A stretch of DNA of 64,000 nucleotides from Arthrobacter luteolus NBRC 107841 (GTDB lineage Bacteria; Actinomycetota; Actinomycetes; Actinomycetales; Micrococcaceae): positions 145,078-209,077 of the forward strand of contig NZ_BCQM01000007.1 of assembly GCF_001552075.1 (NCBI RefSeq), in the 5' to 3' direction. Both the position numbers and the translations under genes were made by a program. Position 1 is the first letter of the stretch. Every line of letters begins with the position of its first letter. Below are positions 16,951 to 25,902 of the stretch, in pieces. Under the pieces are notes generated by a model. That model searched no databases. It was not told the DNA's origin and saw only the letters and a program-made list of their open reading frames with translations.

Positions 16951-17958
16951 ATGCCGCAGGCCCCTGCCGTTGGAATCACCCCGGTCCCGTTCGCACCCGA
17001 ACTCGCACCGGTTATCCAAGCCATGGCTGCCAGCCCGCAGCCGCCCATGTCCAGGGAAACCATCGCAGCATCCCGCGGCGGCAGCCAGGGAATGTTCCCC
17101 AGTCCCACAGAAGTCATCGGCAGCCGCCCGGTCGAAGCCATTGAACGCATCATCCCGGGCCCCTCCGGTGCTCCCGACCTCGAGATCACGGTCCTGCGCC
17201 CCAGCACTCCAGCACCCGGCGGGCAGGCTGTTCCCGGCCTGTTCAACATCCATGGCGGCGGAATGGTCGTAGGACACCGGGACTGGGAGACCGGCCGTCT
17301 GGTGGAGCTCGTGGAGAAGCACGGTGTGGTCGCAGTCAACGTTGAGTACCGTCTGGCCCCGGAGGACCCCTACCCCGCCGGCGTCGAAGACTGCTATGCC
17401 GGACTCGTCTGGATGTCCGAAAACGCGGCGGAACTCGGCATCGACCCGGACCGGATCGTTGTGATGGGAGGCAGCGCCGGCGGCGGGTTCTCGGCTGCAT
17501 TGACCCTGATGGCCCGCGACCGCCGCGGCCCGGCCATCGCCGGCCAGCTGCTGCTCTGCCCCATGATCGATAACACCAACACCAGCATCTCAAGCCGGCA
17601 GTACGCCGGATTGGGAACCTGGACGCGGGAAGCCAACCTGCTCGCCTGGGAGTGCGTCCTCGGCCCGGACCTGGCGTTCAGCCCCGAGGCACCCGCTTTT
17701 GCCGCCCCCACCCGCGCCGCCGATCTGGCCGGACTGCCCCCGGCATTCATCGAAGTCGGCTCCGCAGAACCCTTCCGCGACGAGGACGTCGAATACGCCA
17801 CCCGCATCTGGGCCACCGGAGGGGAAGCTGAGCTGCATGTCTGGTCAGGCGGATTCCACGGCTTCGATATCTACGCGCCGGAGAGTGAACTGACCCGGGC
17901 GGCACTGGCTTCCCGTGATTCCTGGCTCCAGCGGCTCCTCTTTCCCCAGCCCGAATAG
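16951..17958 (+). CDS. HSL-family carboxylesterase
   Basis: A 335-residue alpha/beta hydrolase of the hormone-sensitive-lipase group. The oxyanion motif HGGG is in FNIHGGGMVVGH, the nucleophile Ser in GGSAGGGFS, the Asp in GSAEPFRDED, and the His in SGGFHGFD. VEYRLAPEDPYPAG is the family's conserved strand-loop. It should hydrolyse short- or medium-chain esters in the cytosol; there is no signal peptide. The next gene is a close paralogue 38 bases downstream. Confidence 0.92.
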   Translation: MPQAPAVGITPVPFAPELAPVIQAMAASPQPPMSRETIAASRGGSQGMFPSPTEVIGSRPVEAIERIIPGPSGAPDLEITVLRPSTPAPGGQAVPGLFNIHGGGMVVGHRDWETGRLVELVEKHGVVAVNVEYRLAPEDPYPAGVEDCYAGLVWMSENAAELGIDPDRIVVMGGSAGGGFSAALTLMARDRRGPAIAGQLLLCPMIDNTNTSISSRQYAGLGTWTREANLLAWECVLGPDLAFSPEAPAFAAPTRAADLAGLPPAFIEVGSAEPFRDEDVEYATRIWATGGEAELHVWSGGFHGFDIYAPESELTRAALASRDSWLQRLLFPQPE

Positions 17959-17996
17959 CGGACCCGGACAACCGGCCCACGTTCAAGGAGGCAGCA

Positions 17997-18983
17997 GTGT
18001 CTACAACCCCGGTCCCGTACGATCCGGAGCTGGTGGCCGGTCTGGCCGCCTTCCAGTCCCTGTTCGAGCCCTATCCCCTGCGGGCAGACACCATCCTCCC
18101 CAGCCGCCGGCACGTCGCCGGTCTGATCCCGCCGCTGGCAGAGCAGATTGGCTCCCTGCCCGTGACCGGGACGGACCTGCTGATACCCGGACCGGCCGGG
18201 GCGCCGGACATTGAGGTGACAGTCATCCGCCCGGCGGCCGCCCGAAGCGGGCCGGCACCGGCGGTCCTGGGTATCCATGGCGGCGGGATGGTGCTGGGCA
18301 CCAGGTTCTTCGGCACCGGCGAACTCATTGACCTGGCCCACCGGCACGGTGTTGTCGGCGTGGCGGTGGAATACCGGCTGGCGCCGGAGCATCCCGGCCC
18401 GGCCGCGGCTGAGGACTGCTACGCGGCGTTGGCCTGGCTGGCTGCCCATGCCCCCGGACTGGGGGTCGATCCGGAACGGATTATTGTCTCGGGTGCCAGC
18501 GCGGGCGGCGGGCTCAGTGCCTCGGTGGCGCTGATGGCCCGTGACCGGGGCGGTCCGCGGCTGGCCGGGCAGCTGCTGAACACCCCAATGCTCGACGACC
18601 GCAACGGAACAGTCTCCAGCCGGCAGTACAGCGGGGTGGGCATCTGGGACCGCGGCAACAACGAAGCTGCCTGGACCGCTGTTCTCGGCCAGGCGCGGGG
18701 CACTGCGGACGTACATCCGTACAGCGCCGCGGCGCGGGCGGAGGACCTGTCGGGCCTGCCTCCGGCGTTTATCGAGGTCGGAGCCGCTGAGGTCTTCCGC
18801 GACGAAGCGACGGCGTACGCCACCCGGCTCTGGGCAGCCGGCGGCACGGCCGAGCTGCACGTCTGGTCCGGTGCCTATCACGGTTTCTCCGGCTCATCCC
18901 CGGCAGCGAGAGTGTCCCTCGCGGCTCAGGAGGCGCGGGAGAGCTGGCTTTGCCGGACCCTGCGCCTCGGCCCGTCCGCTTAG
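17997..18983 (+). CDS. HSL-family carboxylesterase, tandem paralogue
   Basis: A 328-residue esterase with GTG start behind AAGGAGG at 17984-17990. The same motifs as the preceding gene are present: GIHGGGMVLG, SGASAGGGLS, GAAEVFRDE and SGAYHGFS. The two share blocks such as SSRQYxGxGxW and LxGLPPAFIEVG, so they arose by tandem duplication and then diverged. Two copies suggest two different ester groups or chain lengths in the pathway. No signal peptide is visible. Confidence 0.92.
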   Translation: MSTTPVPYDPELVAGLAAFQSLFEPYPLRADTILPSRRHVAGLIPPLAEQIGSLPVTGTDLLIPGPAGAPDIEVTVIRPAAARSGPAPAVLGIHGGGMVLGTRFFGTGELIDLAHRHGVVGVAVEYRLAPEHPGPAAAEDCYAALAWLAAHAPGLGVDPERIIVSGASAGGGLSASVALMARDRGGPRLAGQLLNTPMLDDRNGTVSSRQYSGVGIWDRGNNEAAWTAVLGQARGTADVHPYSAAARAEDLSGLPPAFIEVGAAEVFRDEATAYATRLWAAGGTAELHVWSGAYHGFSGSSPAARVSLAAQEARESWLCRTLRLGPSA

Positions 18984-19041
18984 CCTCCCCCTTTCCGCCG
19001 CCCGTCCGGGTCCTCGGCCAGGCCGTCAGAAACAGGAACCC

Positions 19042-20268
19042 ATGTCTTCCCCTTCCGTCACTACTGTCCCGGCCCACGGCATGAGCAAACGCCGAATCGT
19101 CCTGGTCCTGGGCGCCCTTGAAGCTTTCGGCCCGCTCTCCATGGACCTGTACATGCCGGCGCTGCCCCATCTGGCTGAGTCACTGCAGACGACCGACACC
19201 CTGGCCCAAACCACCATGTCCGTATGCATGATCGGGCTGGGTGCCGGCCAGCTCATCGCCGGACCGCTGAGTGACCGGTTGGGGCGCCGGCGTCCGCTTC
19301 TGGCGGGCATCGCGCTGTTTACCGTCTTCTCGCTTGCCTGCGCCTTTGCACCAACCATCGAGCTGCTCCTGCTGGCACGGTTCCTGCAGGGCCTCGCCGG
19401 GGCCGCCGGCGTCGTCATCGCCCTGGCCGTGGCCCGCGACCTGTTCAGCGGCATTGAACTGTCCCGGATGCTGTCGCTGCTCGCCCTCGTCGGCTCCTCC
19501 GCCCCGATCATCGCTCCCGTCCTCGGCGGCCAGCTGGCCCGGGTGATGGACTGGCGCGGAATGTTCGGGATCCTGGCGCTGATCGGAGCCCTCATTCTGC
19601 TCCTGGCTGCCGTCTCGCTGCAGGAGACACACCCCGCACACCGGCGCACCACAGAGGGCATCCGGGTGACCGTGCGGCAGTTCGGCCTGCTGTTCCATGA
19701 CCGGTTGTTTGTCCTGCTGCTTGTGACGTCGGCCGCTGGCGGCGTCGGCTTCTTCACCTACCTGTCGATGTCCAGCTTTGTGCTGCAGAACGAATTCGGG
19801 CTGACTCCACAGCTGTTCAGCTTCGTGTTTGCCGCAAATGCGCTGTCCAGCATGGCCGGCGCGCAGATCAGCAGGTTCCTGGTGGCGCGGCTCGGTCCGG
19901 CCAGAATGTATCTGCTGGGGTACGGGCTCACCCTGCTGGCAGCCGCCGCCCTGTTCACCGGCGCGGTGCTCGCCGCGCCTCCGGGTCTCCTGCTGATATT
20001 CCTTGCCGGCTACCTCATGACCAGTGGCATGGTTTCGCCGAATACGACCACACTGGCGATGGACCGCCACCGCGAGCGGGCCGGTACGGCCGCTGCGCTC
20101 TTTGGGACGGCATCCTTTGTGGTGGGTCCGGTCATAGCGCCGCTTGCCGCGCTCAGCGGTGCGACGGCGGCGGCCATGGGTGCGATGATTGCCGGCGCCG
20201 TCGCCTGCGCGGCTCTGCTGGCGTTCCTGTGGGTTCGTCCCCTCCTGCGGAGCTCCGTCTCCGGGTAG
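19042..20268 (+). CDS. MFS transporter, Bcr/CflA family
   Basis: A 408-residue membrane protein with about 12 hydrophobic segments. The Bcr/CflA drug-exporter signature is visible at the start: SMDLYMPALPHLAESL, then QLIAGPLSDRLGRRRPLL, the loop-2 MFS motif. ATG 19042 follows AGGAACCC, a modest RBS; frames open further upstream have no coding support. It is the last gene of the SDR-esterase run and is followed by a strong terminator hairpin. In this setting it probably exports the inducing compound or a pathway product. Confidence 0.9.
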   Translation: MSSPSVTTVPAHGMSKRRIVLVLGALEAFGPLSMDLYMPALPHLAESLQTTDTLAQTTMSVCMIGLGAGQLIAGPLSDRLGRRRPLLAGIALFTVFSLACAFAPTIELLLLARFLQGLAGAAGVVIALAVARDLFSGIELSRMLSLLALVGSSAPIIAPVLGGQLARVMDWRGMFGILALIGALILLLAAVSLQETHPAHRRTTEGIRVTVRQFGLLFHDRLFVLLLVTSAAGGVGFFTYLSMSSFVLQNEFGLTPQLFSFVFAANALSSMAGAQISRFLVARLGPARMYLLGYGLTLLAAAALFTGAVLAAPPGLLLIFLAGYLMTSGMVSPNTTTLAMDRHRERAGTAAALFGTASFVVGPVIAPLAALSGATAAAMGAMIAGAVACAALLAFLWVRPLLRSSVSG

Positions 20269-20318
20269 GCCCCGGGCAGGACCCGCCGCCGCCCCAGCCG
20301 ACGATGGTCTGAGCGGAC

Positions 20319-20350
20319 GTTTGTCTGAGGGAATGTTTGTCTGAGGGAAT
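20319..20350. repeat. 16-bp tandem duplication
   Basis: GTTTGTCTGAGGGAAT occurs twice in direct succession at 20319-20334 and 20335-20350, ten bases before the terminator hairpin between the MFS and ABC ATPase genes. It looks like slippage in a non-coding spacer. Confidence 0.85.
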
Positions 20351-20359
20351 GTTAAACCG

Positions 20360-20394
20360 AAAAGCACCGGGAACCTGAGGTTCCCGGTGCTTTT
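20360..20394. terminator. Bidirectional rho-independent terminator
   Basis: A perfect 16-bp stem (AAAAGCACCGGGAACC and its complement) with a TGA loop lies between the convergent MFS and ABC ATPase genes. The A-run and T-run ends allow termination on both strands. Confidence 0.9.
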
Positions 20395-20415
20395 CCTTCC
20401 GCTGACTGGTGGCTT

Positions 20416-21294
20416 TCAGTTTCCGGCCACAGCCAGCGCCTCCGGCTCCTTCCGGAGCGCAAGCCACTCCTGCCGGCGTCGTCGCTGGGCCTCCGGGTTG
20501 GCGATGGGCGAGGCCATCAGCAGCCGCCGCGTATAGGGATGCTGCGGATCCGTGGTGACCTGGTGTCCGCTGCCGGTCTCAACCAGCTTGCCCCGGTACA
20601 TCACCGCGACCCGGTGGCAGACGCGGCGCACAACACCGAGGTCATGGGTGATGAACAGGTAGGAAACACCGGTATCGCGCTGCAGTTCAATGAACAGGTC
20701 AAGTATGGACGCCTGGGTGGTCAGGTCCAGCGCGCTGACCGGTTCATCACAAATAATCAGGCGCGGTTTCCGGACCAGTGCGCGCGCGATCGCAATGCGC
20801 TGGCGCTGCCCGCCGGAAAACTCGCGCGGATACCGGTCGACCACGCCGGCGGGCAGTTTGACCCGGTCCAGCATCTCCTTCACCGCGGCATCCGCGCCGC
20901 GGCGCTCCAACCCGGAACTCGTGAGCGGCTCAGCCAGGATCTGCCCGATCGTCATGCTCGGGTCGAGGGATCCGTACGGGTCCTGGAACACCACCTGGAT
21001 GCTTGAGGACAGCTTGCGCCGTTCCGGCCTCCGAAGGTGCGTGATGTCGCGTCCGTCGAAGGAGATCCGGCCGTCCGTGACCGGGACCAGCCCCAGGACC
21101 GCCTTGCCCAGCGTGGATTTTCCGGACCCGGATTCACCCACCAGGCCAAGGCATTCACCGGGCTTGATCTCCAGTGAAACGTCATCCAGCGCACGGAAGT
21201 TTCTGCGCCCGGACAGGGAATAGTCGATGGCCAGGTTGTCGACGGACAGCAGCGGGCCGGCTGCGTCCGCCGCTGGGTCGGGCTTCGGGGTCAT
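20416..21294 (-). CDS. Oligopeptide/dipeptide-type ABC transporter ATPase (DppF-like)
   Basis: A 292-residue ATP-binding subunit. Walker A is GESGSGKST near residue 55, the signature is FSGGQRQRIAIARAL, and Walker B is LIICDEPVSALD. The C-terminal QHPYTRRLL region is typical of Opp/Dpp ATPases. It is the last gene of the operon SBP, DppB-like, DppC-ATPase fusion, ATPase, and its start overlaps the fusion gene's stop by four bases. With the ATPase half of that fusion it should power import at the plasma membrane. Confidence 0.93.
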   Translation of the reverse strand: MTPKPDPAADAAGPLLSVDNLAIDYSLSGRRNFRALDDVSLEIKPGECLGLVGESGSGKSTLGKAVLGLVPVTDGRISFDGRDITHLRRPERRKLSSSIQVVFQDPYGSLDPSMTIGQILAEPLTSSGLERRGADAAVKEMLDRVKLPAGVVDRYPREFSGGQRQRIAIARALVRKPRLIICDEPVSALDLTTQASILDLFIELQRDTGVSYLFITHDLGVVRRVCHRVAVMYRGKLVETGSGHQVTTDPQHPYTRRLLMASPIANPEAQRRRRQEWLALRKEPEALAVAGN

Positions 21295-23117
21295 GCGCGT
21301 GCCGCCTTTCGCTGGTCAGGGGTGCCGTCCGGATCCAGTCTGGTTGCCGGGTCCGTCAGGCGGTAGTCATCGTCGAGCTCGCTGCGGGTGGCCGCATCGT
21401 CCAGGGAGGCGGCGATGAGTTCGCGGGTGTAGTCACTTTCCGGGGCACTGAAGATTGTCGAAACGTCTCCCGCTTCCACGATCCGGCCGTCTTTCATCAC
21501 CACAACGCGGTCGCAGATGTCCGCAACAACCCCAAAGTTGTGCGTCACGATGATCAGTGCCATCCCGTACTCCTGCTGCAGTTCACGCAGCAGTTCCAGC
21601 ACTTCGGCCTGGACGGTGACGTCCAACGCCGTCGTCGGCTCGTCCGCCACCAGCACCGAGGGCTTGGCCGCGATGGCGCCGGCGATCAGGACCCGCTGGG
21701 CCATACCGCCGGAGAGCTGGTGGGGGTAGGACCGCATAACCCGCGCAGGATCCGCGATGCCGACCTTTTCCAGCATCAGCACCGCCCGCTGCCGGGCGTC
21801 CGCCCGGCTGAGCCTGTGCACGGTGCGCAGCGGTTCCATCAGCTGATAACCAATGGTGTAGGACGGGTCCAGGTTGGTCATGGGTTCCTGCGGAATATAG
21901 CCCAGCACACCGCCCAGCAGCCTGTGCCGTTCCTTGCGGCTCTTGGAACTGATGTCCGCTCCGCCGATCCACAGCGCGTCCATGGTGGCGGCGCCGCCGG
22001 CCGGCAGCAGGTCCAGGATGGAGAAGACCGTCTGGGACTTTCCGGAACCGGATTCCCCGACAATACCGAGGACCTCCCCGGGCGCTACCTGCACGGAAAT
22101 CCCGTGGACTACTTCAATGTCGGTTTCCGCACCCGGGTAGCTCACCCTGAGGTTCTCCAGGGACACTGCGGCTGCGGCCGACGCCGGTGACGGCGCTGCT
22201 TCCGCAGCGGGTGCGTTGGCGCGGCGCGGACGCCGGACGCGCTTTGCCACCGGAGTGCGCACGCTCACGACGTCGCCAAGGGTCGAGCCCATAACCGCCA
22301 GCGCGGCAATGGAAATACCCAGGGCGAGTGAGGGCCACAGCAGCAGCAGCGGATCGGTCAGCATTACACGGAAGCCCTCGTTCATCATGGCGCCCCAGCC
22401 CGGGTCCTTGGCTCCCCCGATGCCCAGGAACTGCAGGCCGGCCTGCATCCCCATCGCCATCCCGGCCGTCAGGGCCGTCTGGATGATGATCGGTGCGTAC
22501 ACGGCCTGGACCACGTGCCGGGCAATGATCCGGCCGTTGGACAGCCCGGCAACCAGGGCGGCGTCGATATACGGTTCGTTCCGGACCGTCATCGTGGTGG
22601 ACCTGGTGAGCCGGAAATAGCCCGGCGCCATAAATACGCCCACCGTAACCATGATGAGGTTGAAGTCGTTCCGGGTGGCGGCGGCGACGATGAGCAGGAT
22701 GATCATGCCGGGCACTGCCTGCAGCGCGTCACTGATCCAGGTGGCAATCCGGTCGAAGGTCCCGCCGAAGTAGCCCGCAGCCAGTCCGGCCGGAACACCG
22801 ATGCCCAGGGACACCAGGATCGAGATCGCGGCTCCGATCAGCGTGAGCCGGGCTCCGTAGATCAGCCGGCTGAGAATGTCGCGGCCGTTGGCGTCACCGC
22901 CCAGCCAGTGTTCCGGACCCGGCGGCGCCTTGGCGATCGACAGGTCTACGAAGTTGGGATCATGCGGCGCCAGCCAGGGGGCAAAAACCGCGACCAGGAC
23001 AATGACGGCGAAGACGGCGGCGGAGGCCGCGCCCGACGGACGGCGGATGAACCGGGCGAACAGGGAGCCCCGGCGGGGTCCGCGGGCATCCAGCGGGTTA
23101 ACGATGGGAGCTGTCAT
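21291..23117 (-). CDS. ABC transporter permease (DppC-like) fused to ATPase (DppD-like)
   Basis: A 608-residue fusion. Residues about 1-310 are a DppC-type permease: MTAPIVNPLD start, several membrane helices, DPNFVDLSIAKAPPGPEHWL and the GxGxPAGLAAGYF coupling region. Residues about 335-608 are an ATPase with GESGSGKSQT, LSGGMAQRVLIAGA and VLVADEPTTALD. ATG 23117 overlaps the stop of the preceding permease (ATGA), which fixes the start; the frame extends further upstream without coding character. Such single-chain permease/ATPase proteins are known in actinobacterial Dpp-like systems. Confidence 0.9.
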   Translation of the reverse strand: MTAPIVNPLDARGPRRGSLFARFIRRPSGAASAAVFAVIVLVAVFAPWLAPHDPNFVDLSIAKAPPGPEHWLGGDANGRDILSRLIYGARLTLIGAAISILVSLGIGVPAGLAAGYFGGTFDRIATWISDALQAVPGMIILLIVAAATRNDFNLIMVTVGVFMAPGYFRLTRSTTMTVRNEPYIDAALVAGLSNGRIIARHVVQAVYAPIIIQTALTAGMAMGMQAGLQFLGIGGAKDPGWGAMMNEGFRVMLTDPLLLLWPSLALGISIAALAVMGSTLGDVVSVRTPVAKRVRRPRRANAPAAEAAPSPASAAAAVSLENLRVSYPGAETDIEVVHGISVQVAPGEVLGIVGESGSGKSQTVFSILDLLPAGGAATMDALWIGGADISSKSRKERHRLLGGVLGYIPQEPMTNLDPSYTIGYQLMEPLRTVHRLSRADARQRAVLMLEKVGIADPARVMRSYPHQLSGGMAQRVLIAGAIAAKPSVLVADEPTTALDVTVQAEVLELLRELQQEYGMALIIVTHNFGVVADICDRVVVMKDGRIVEAGDVSTIFSAPESDYTRELIAASLDDAATRSELDDDYRLTDPATRLDPDGTPDQRKAARA

Positions 23118-24055
23118 TTCACGCGCGCTTTCGGGTTGATCCAGCCGAGGACGACGTCGAGCAGGAAGTTGACGATCACCACGAAGGCCACGGAGATAAC
23201 GGTGATGCCAAGCAGGATGGGAATGTCGCCGTTCTGGGAGGAACCATTGGTCATGGCCCCGATGCCGGGCAGGGCAAAGACCTGCTCGACGACGATGGCT
23301 CCGCTGAGCAGTGCAACGAACATCAGGGCCAGGATGGTGATCGACGCCGGCGCAGCGTTGCGCAGCAGGTGGACCACCACGCGTGTCTGGGAGAGCCCCC
23401 GGCTGCGCAGGGTTCGGACGAAGTCCTGTCCGTTGACCGAGATAAAGGCGTTGCGCAGCTGCTCCGCAATCATCACGACCGCGCCGAGGGCCAGGGACAC
23501 CGCGGGCAGCGTGATCGACCGCAGCCAGCCCTCGATGGACATCGTGGGCTGGACGTAGCCGACGGCGGGGAACCACTTCAGGTTCACTCCGAACCAGATC
23601 ACCAGCACCAGGCTGACCCAGAAGCCGGGCAGTGCGAACAGGACAACCGCTGCCGCTTTGACCAGCTTGTCGATGATGGTTCCGGGGTTGAGTCCCGCCA
23701 GGACCCCCAGCAGGCCGCCGAAAACTGCTGAAAGCAGAATCGCGGCGGCAACCACGGACAGGGTCACCGGCAGTTTCGTGGCGATCTGGGCCGTCACCGG
23801 CTGGAAGTTGCGCCAGGAGTCGCCGAAGTCTCCGAGGACGGCGTGCCGGGCCCAGTCGGCGAACTGCACCAGCACCGGGCGGTCGATGCCGATCTTCTCG
23901 GCCAGTGCGGCCTGCTGGGCGGGGGTGGCCGAGTTGCCGAGCAGCCCGGCCGTCGGGTCGCCGATGGCGAGGTGGGCCAGGAAGAAGGTTCCGGTAGCCA
24001 CCACCACGAGCAGGATGATGCCCGAGGCAAGCCGCTTGAGTGTAAATCTGAGCAT
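23114..24055 (-). CDS. ABC transporter permease (DppB-like)
   Basis: A 313-residue inner-membrane permease of the Opp/DppB type. It has the family's N-terminal helix (RLASGIILLVVVATGTFFLA), the large loop with DRPVLVQFADWARHAVLGDFG, and further helices including LFALPGFWVSL. It pairs with the DppC-like half of the next gene, whose start it overlaps by four bases. A stable hairpin at 24078-24109 lies between it and the binding-protein gene. Confidence 0.93.
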   Translation of the reverse strand: MLRFTLKRLASGIILLVVVATGTFFLAHLAIGDPTAGLLGNSATPAQQAALAEKIGIDRPVLVQFADWARHAVLGDFGDSWRNFQPVTAQIATKLPVTLSVVAAAILLSAVFGGLLGVLAGLNPGTIIDKLVKAAAVVLFALPGFWVSLVLVIWFGVNLKWFPAVGYVQPTMSIEGWLRSITLPAVSLALGAVVMIAEQLRNAFISVNGQDFVRTLRSRGLSQTRVVVHLLRNAAPASITILALMFVALLSGAIVVEQVFALPGIGAMTNGSSQNGDIPILLGITVISVAFVVIVNFLLDVVLGWINPKARVK

Positions 24056-24077
24056 GTAGTGTCCTTCAAAGTACGGC

Positions 24078-24109
24078 GGCGGGAGGGCGGCCGCAGCGGC
24101 CCTCCCGCC
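24078..24109 (-). other. Intercistronic hairpin
   Basis: GGCGGGAGGGC pairs with GCCCTCCCGCC across a 10-base loop, between the binding-protein stop and the DppB-like start. Such stems often protect the upstream message so that binding protein exceeds permease; there is no T-run for full termination. This role is inferred. Confidence 0.6.
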
Positions 24110-24120
24110 ACCAAGGGGTT

Positions 24121-25644
24121 CTAGCCCTTGACGCTGATCTGGCGCAGCGTCGGGAACATCATTCCGGTAACCGGGGTCACCTCAATGTTTTCCGCACTGA
24201 CATAGCTGTTGTTTGCCTGGTAGAAGACGGAGAACCAGGCCTTGTCGGTCACCAGCCGGTTGAGCGTCTCGACCTCTGCCAGCTGGTCCGCCGGCGCCGC
24301 CGTCAGGACCTTCTCCACCTGGGCCTGAACCTCGGGGAACTTGTCCATCTGCGGGTTCGGGTTGTACCACTGCGGGGTGGAGATCTGGCGAAGGACGTTG
24401 GCCACGGGGTGGGAATCCATCGACAGGAAGGAGACGAACATCGGGTAGGTGGCGGCCTTGGTCTGGTAGTCCATGTACTGCATGTCTTCCCAAGTCACCT
24501 TGATACCCAGCTCTCCGAAGACCTGGTCGACCGAGGGCTGCCAGACCTGGAAGACCTGCGACATCGGCATGGTGATGTCGAAGCCGTCCGCGTAGCCGGC
24601 GTCGGCCAGCAGTTTTTTGGCCTTGTCCAGGTTCACGGCGTACTGCTCATCGATCTCCGCGACGTGGCCGGGCATACCGAACGGGAAGACCTGGTTGGTC
24701 GGTTCGCCGGCGCCACTGCCAAGGGTGCCGAGGATTTCAGCGCCGTTGAACGCGTAGTTCAGGGCCTGGCGGACCCGCTCGTCACCCAGCGGTTCGAAGG
24801 AGTCTCCGGCCCGGTCGGTGAACTGCAGGCCCACCCATCCGGAGACCTTCTTGGCTACGTTCCAGCTGTTCGCTTCTGCCTGGTCGAGGGCGGCCTGGTC
24901 GGCGTAATTGAGATTAACCTGCCCGGAAAGCATGGCGTTATTGCGTGCCGTGGCATCCTGGATCGGATAAATCGCCAGCGGTTCGAACTTGAACTGATCG
25001 GCAGCCCAGTGATCGGCGACCTTGTCGAAGTGGTATTCGGCGCCGGCGACACTGGACGATGCCATGGTGTAAGGGCCGGATCCGACGGGTGCCTCGGCAA
25101 GTGTGCCGGATTCAATGGCCTTGGGAGACATCATGTAGCTGCGGCCGAGTCCCATGAAGTACAGCAGGGTGTCATCCCGCTCGGCGAGGTTGATTTCGAT
25201 GGTGTCTTCATCGACAGCTTCGAAAGAATCAACCGACAGGTAGGCCTCCTGGGAGCGCGCACCTTCTTTGAGGTATTCAAGGCTCGCCACTGCAGCGTCT
25301 GCATTGAAGGGCTCCCCGTCGCTGAAGACCGCATCCGTTCGCAGCTCCATTGTGACGGTCAGGAAATCCTCGGAGACCTCCCATTCAGTGGCGAGGGCGG
25401 GGGTGGGGTTTCCGTCCGTGTCCACGCCCAGCAGGGGATCATAGACAGCGGACAGGTACGGGCCGTCGAAGCCGATGTCGGCGAGGGACGGGTCCCAGGA
25501 CGTGACGTCGGCAAACTCGCCGATATTCAGGGGTACGTTGCCGCCAGCCGCTTCGGCATTGCCGTTGTTGTCGCCACCGCTGGAGCAAGCGGACAGCGCG
25601 AGTGCTGAGACAGTCAGGAGTGCTGCTGTCGTTGCCTTTTTCAT
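24121..25644 (-). CDS. ABC transporter substrate-binding lipoprotein (family 5)
   Basis: A 507-residue extracellular binding protein for a Dpp-type importer. ATG 25644 begins a lipoprotein signal MKKATTAALL ending in the lipobox LSAC, after which the Cys would be acylated and anchored to the membrane. The family-5 core is visible in WDPSLADIGFDGPYLSAVYD, ELRTDAVFSDGEPFNADAA and GSGPYTM. In-frame upstream Met codons at 25659 and beyond would spoil the signal. It is the first gene of the importer operon, 139 bases from a regulon palindrome. The ligand need not be a peptide; many family members bind other small molecules. Confidence 0.92.
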   Translation of the reverse strand: MKKATTAALLTVSALALSACSSGGDNNGNAEAAGGNVPLNIGEFADVTSWDPSLADIGFDGPYLSAVYDPLLGVDTDGNPTPALATEWEVSEDFLTVTMELRTDAVFSDGEPFNADAAVASLEYLKEGARSQEAYLSVDSFEAVDEDTIEINLAERDDTLLYFMGLGRSYMMSPKAIESGTLAEAPVGSGPYTMASSSVAGAEYHFDKVADHWAADQFKFEPLAIYPIQDATARNNAMLSGQVNLNYADQAALDQAEANSWNVAKKVSGWVGLQFTDRAGDSFEPLGDERVRQALNYAFNGAEILGTLGSGAGEPTNQVFPFGMPGHVAEIDEQYAVNLDKAKKLLADAGYADGFDITMPMSQVFQVWQPSVDQVFGELGIKVTWEDMQYMDYQTKAATYPMFVSFLSMDSHPVANVLRQISTPQWYNPNPQMDKFPEVQAQVEKVLTAAPADQLAEVETLNRLVTDKAWFSVFYQANNSYVSAENIEVTPVTGMMFPTLRQISVKG

Positions 25645-25782
25645 GCGTTCTTCTCTCATTGCCAGTGGAGTGACGCCTGCAGGCCGGCCCGTCGACCAGC
25701 CCGCATGGTCCATTGTCCGAACGGGGCCCCACGGCCGCAGTGTCCGTGTGCTGTGGATCACTTTGCGACTCGTTGTGGGGTA

Positions 25783-25800
25783 AGTCTACAGTTGTTGACT
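25783..25800. promoter_or_regulatory. Regulon palindrome, site 5
   Basis: AGTCTACA-GT-TGTTGACT, upstream of the importer operon and between it and the TetR gene's stop. It is one of six copies in this cluster and would place import under the same repressor as the enzymes. Confidence 0.7.
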
Positions 25801-25902
25801 AGAAAATCAAGCACTGTTTTCGGGGTGCTGGCAGGGGCTAAACGGGCAGCAGAAAACCGCCCTCAGCCGGGGTGAAAGGCGGGCTGTGCGGGCCTTGGGA
25901 GG

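Noticed and set aside
16101..17339. A 412-codon minus-strand frame across the SDR and first esterase
   Set aside because: It runs against two genes with complete catalytic motifs and through an operator; no homology is visible.
17999..18005. GTCTACA at the start of the second esterase gene
   Set aside because: Only a half-site: the sequence to the right (ACCCCGG) does not complete the palindrome, and it lies in coding sequence.
23118..23576. N-terminal extension of the permease-ATPase fusion upstream of ATG 23117
   Set aside because: The frame is open, but it lies opposite the DppB-like gene, and ATG 23117 is fixed by its ATGA overlap with that gene.
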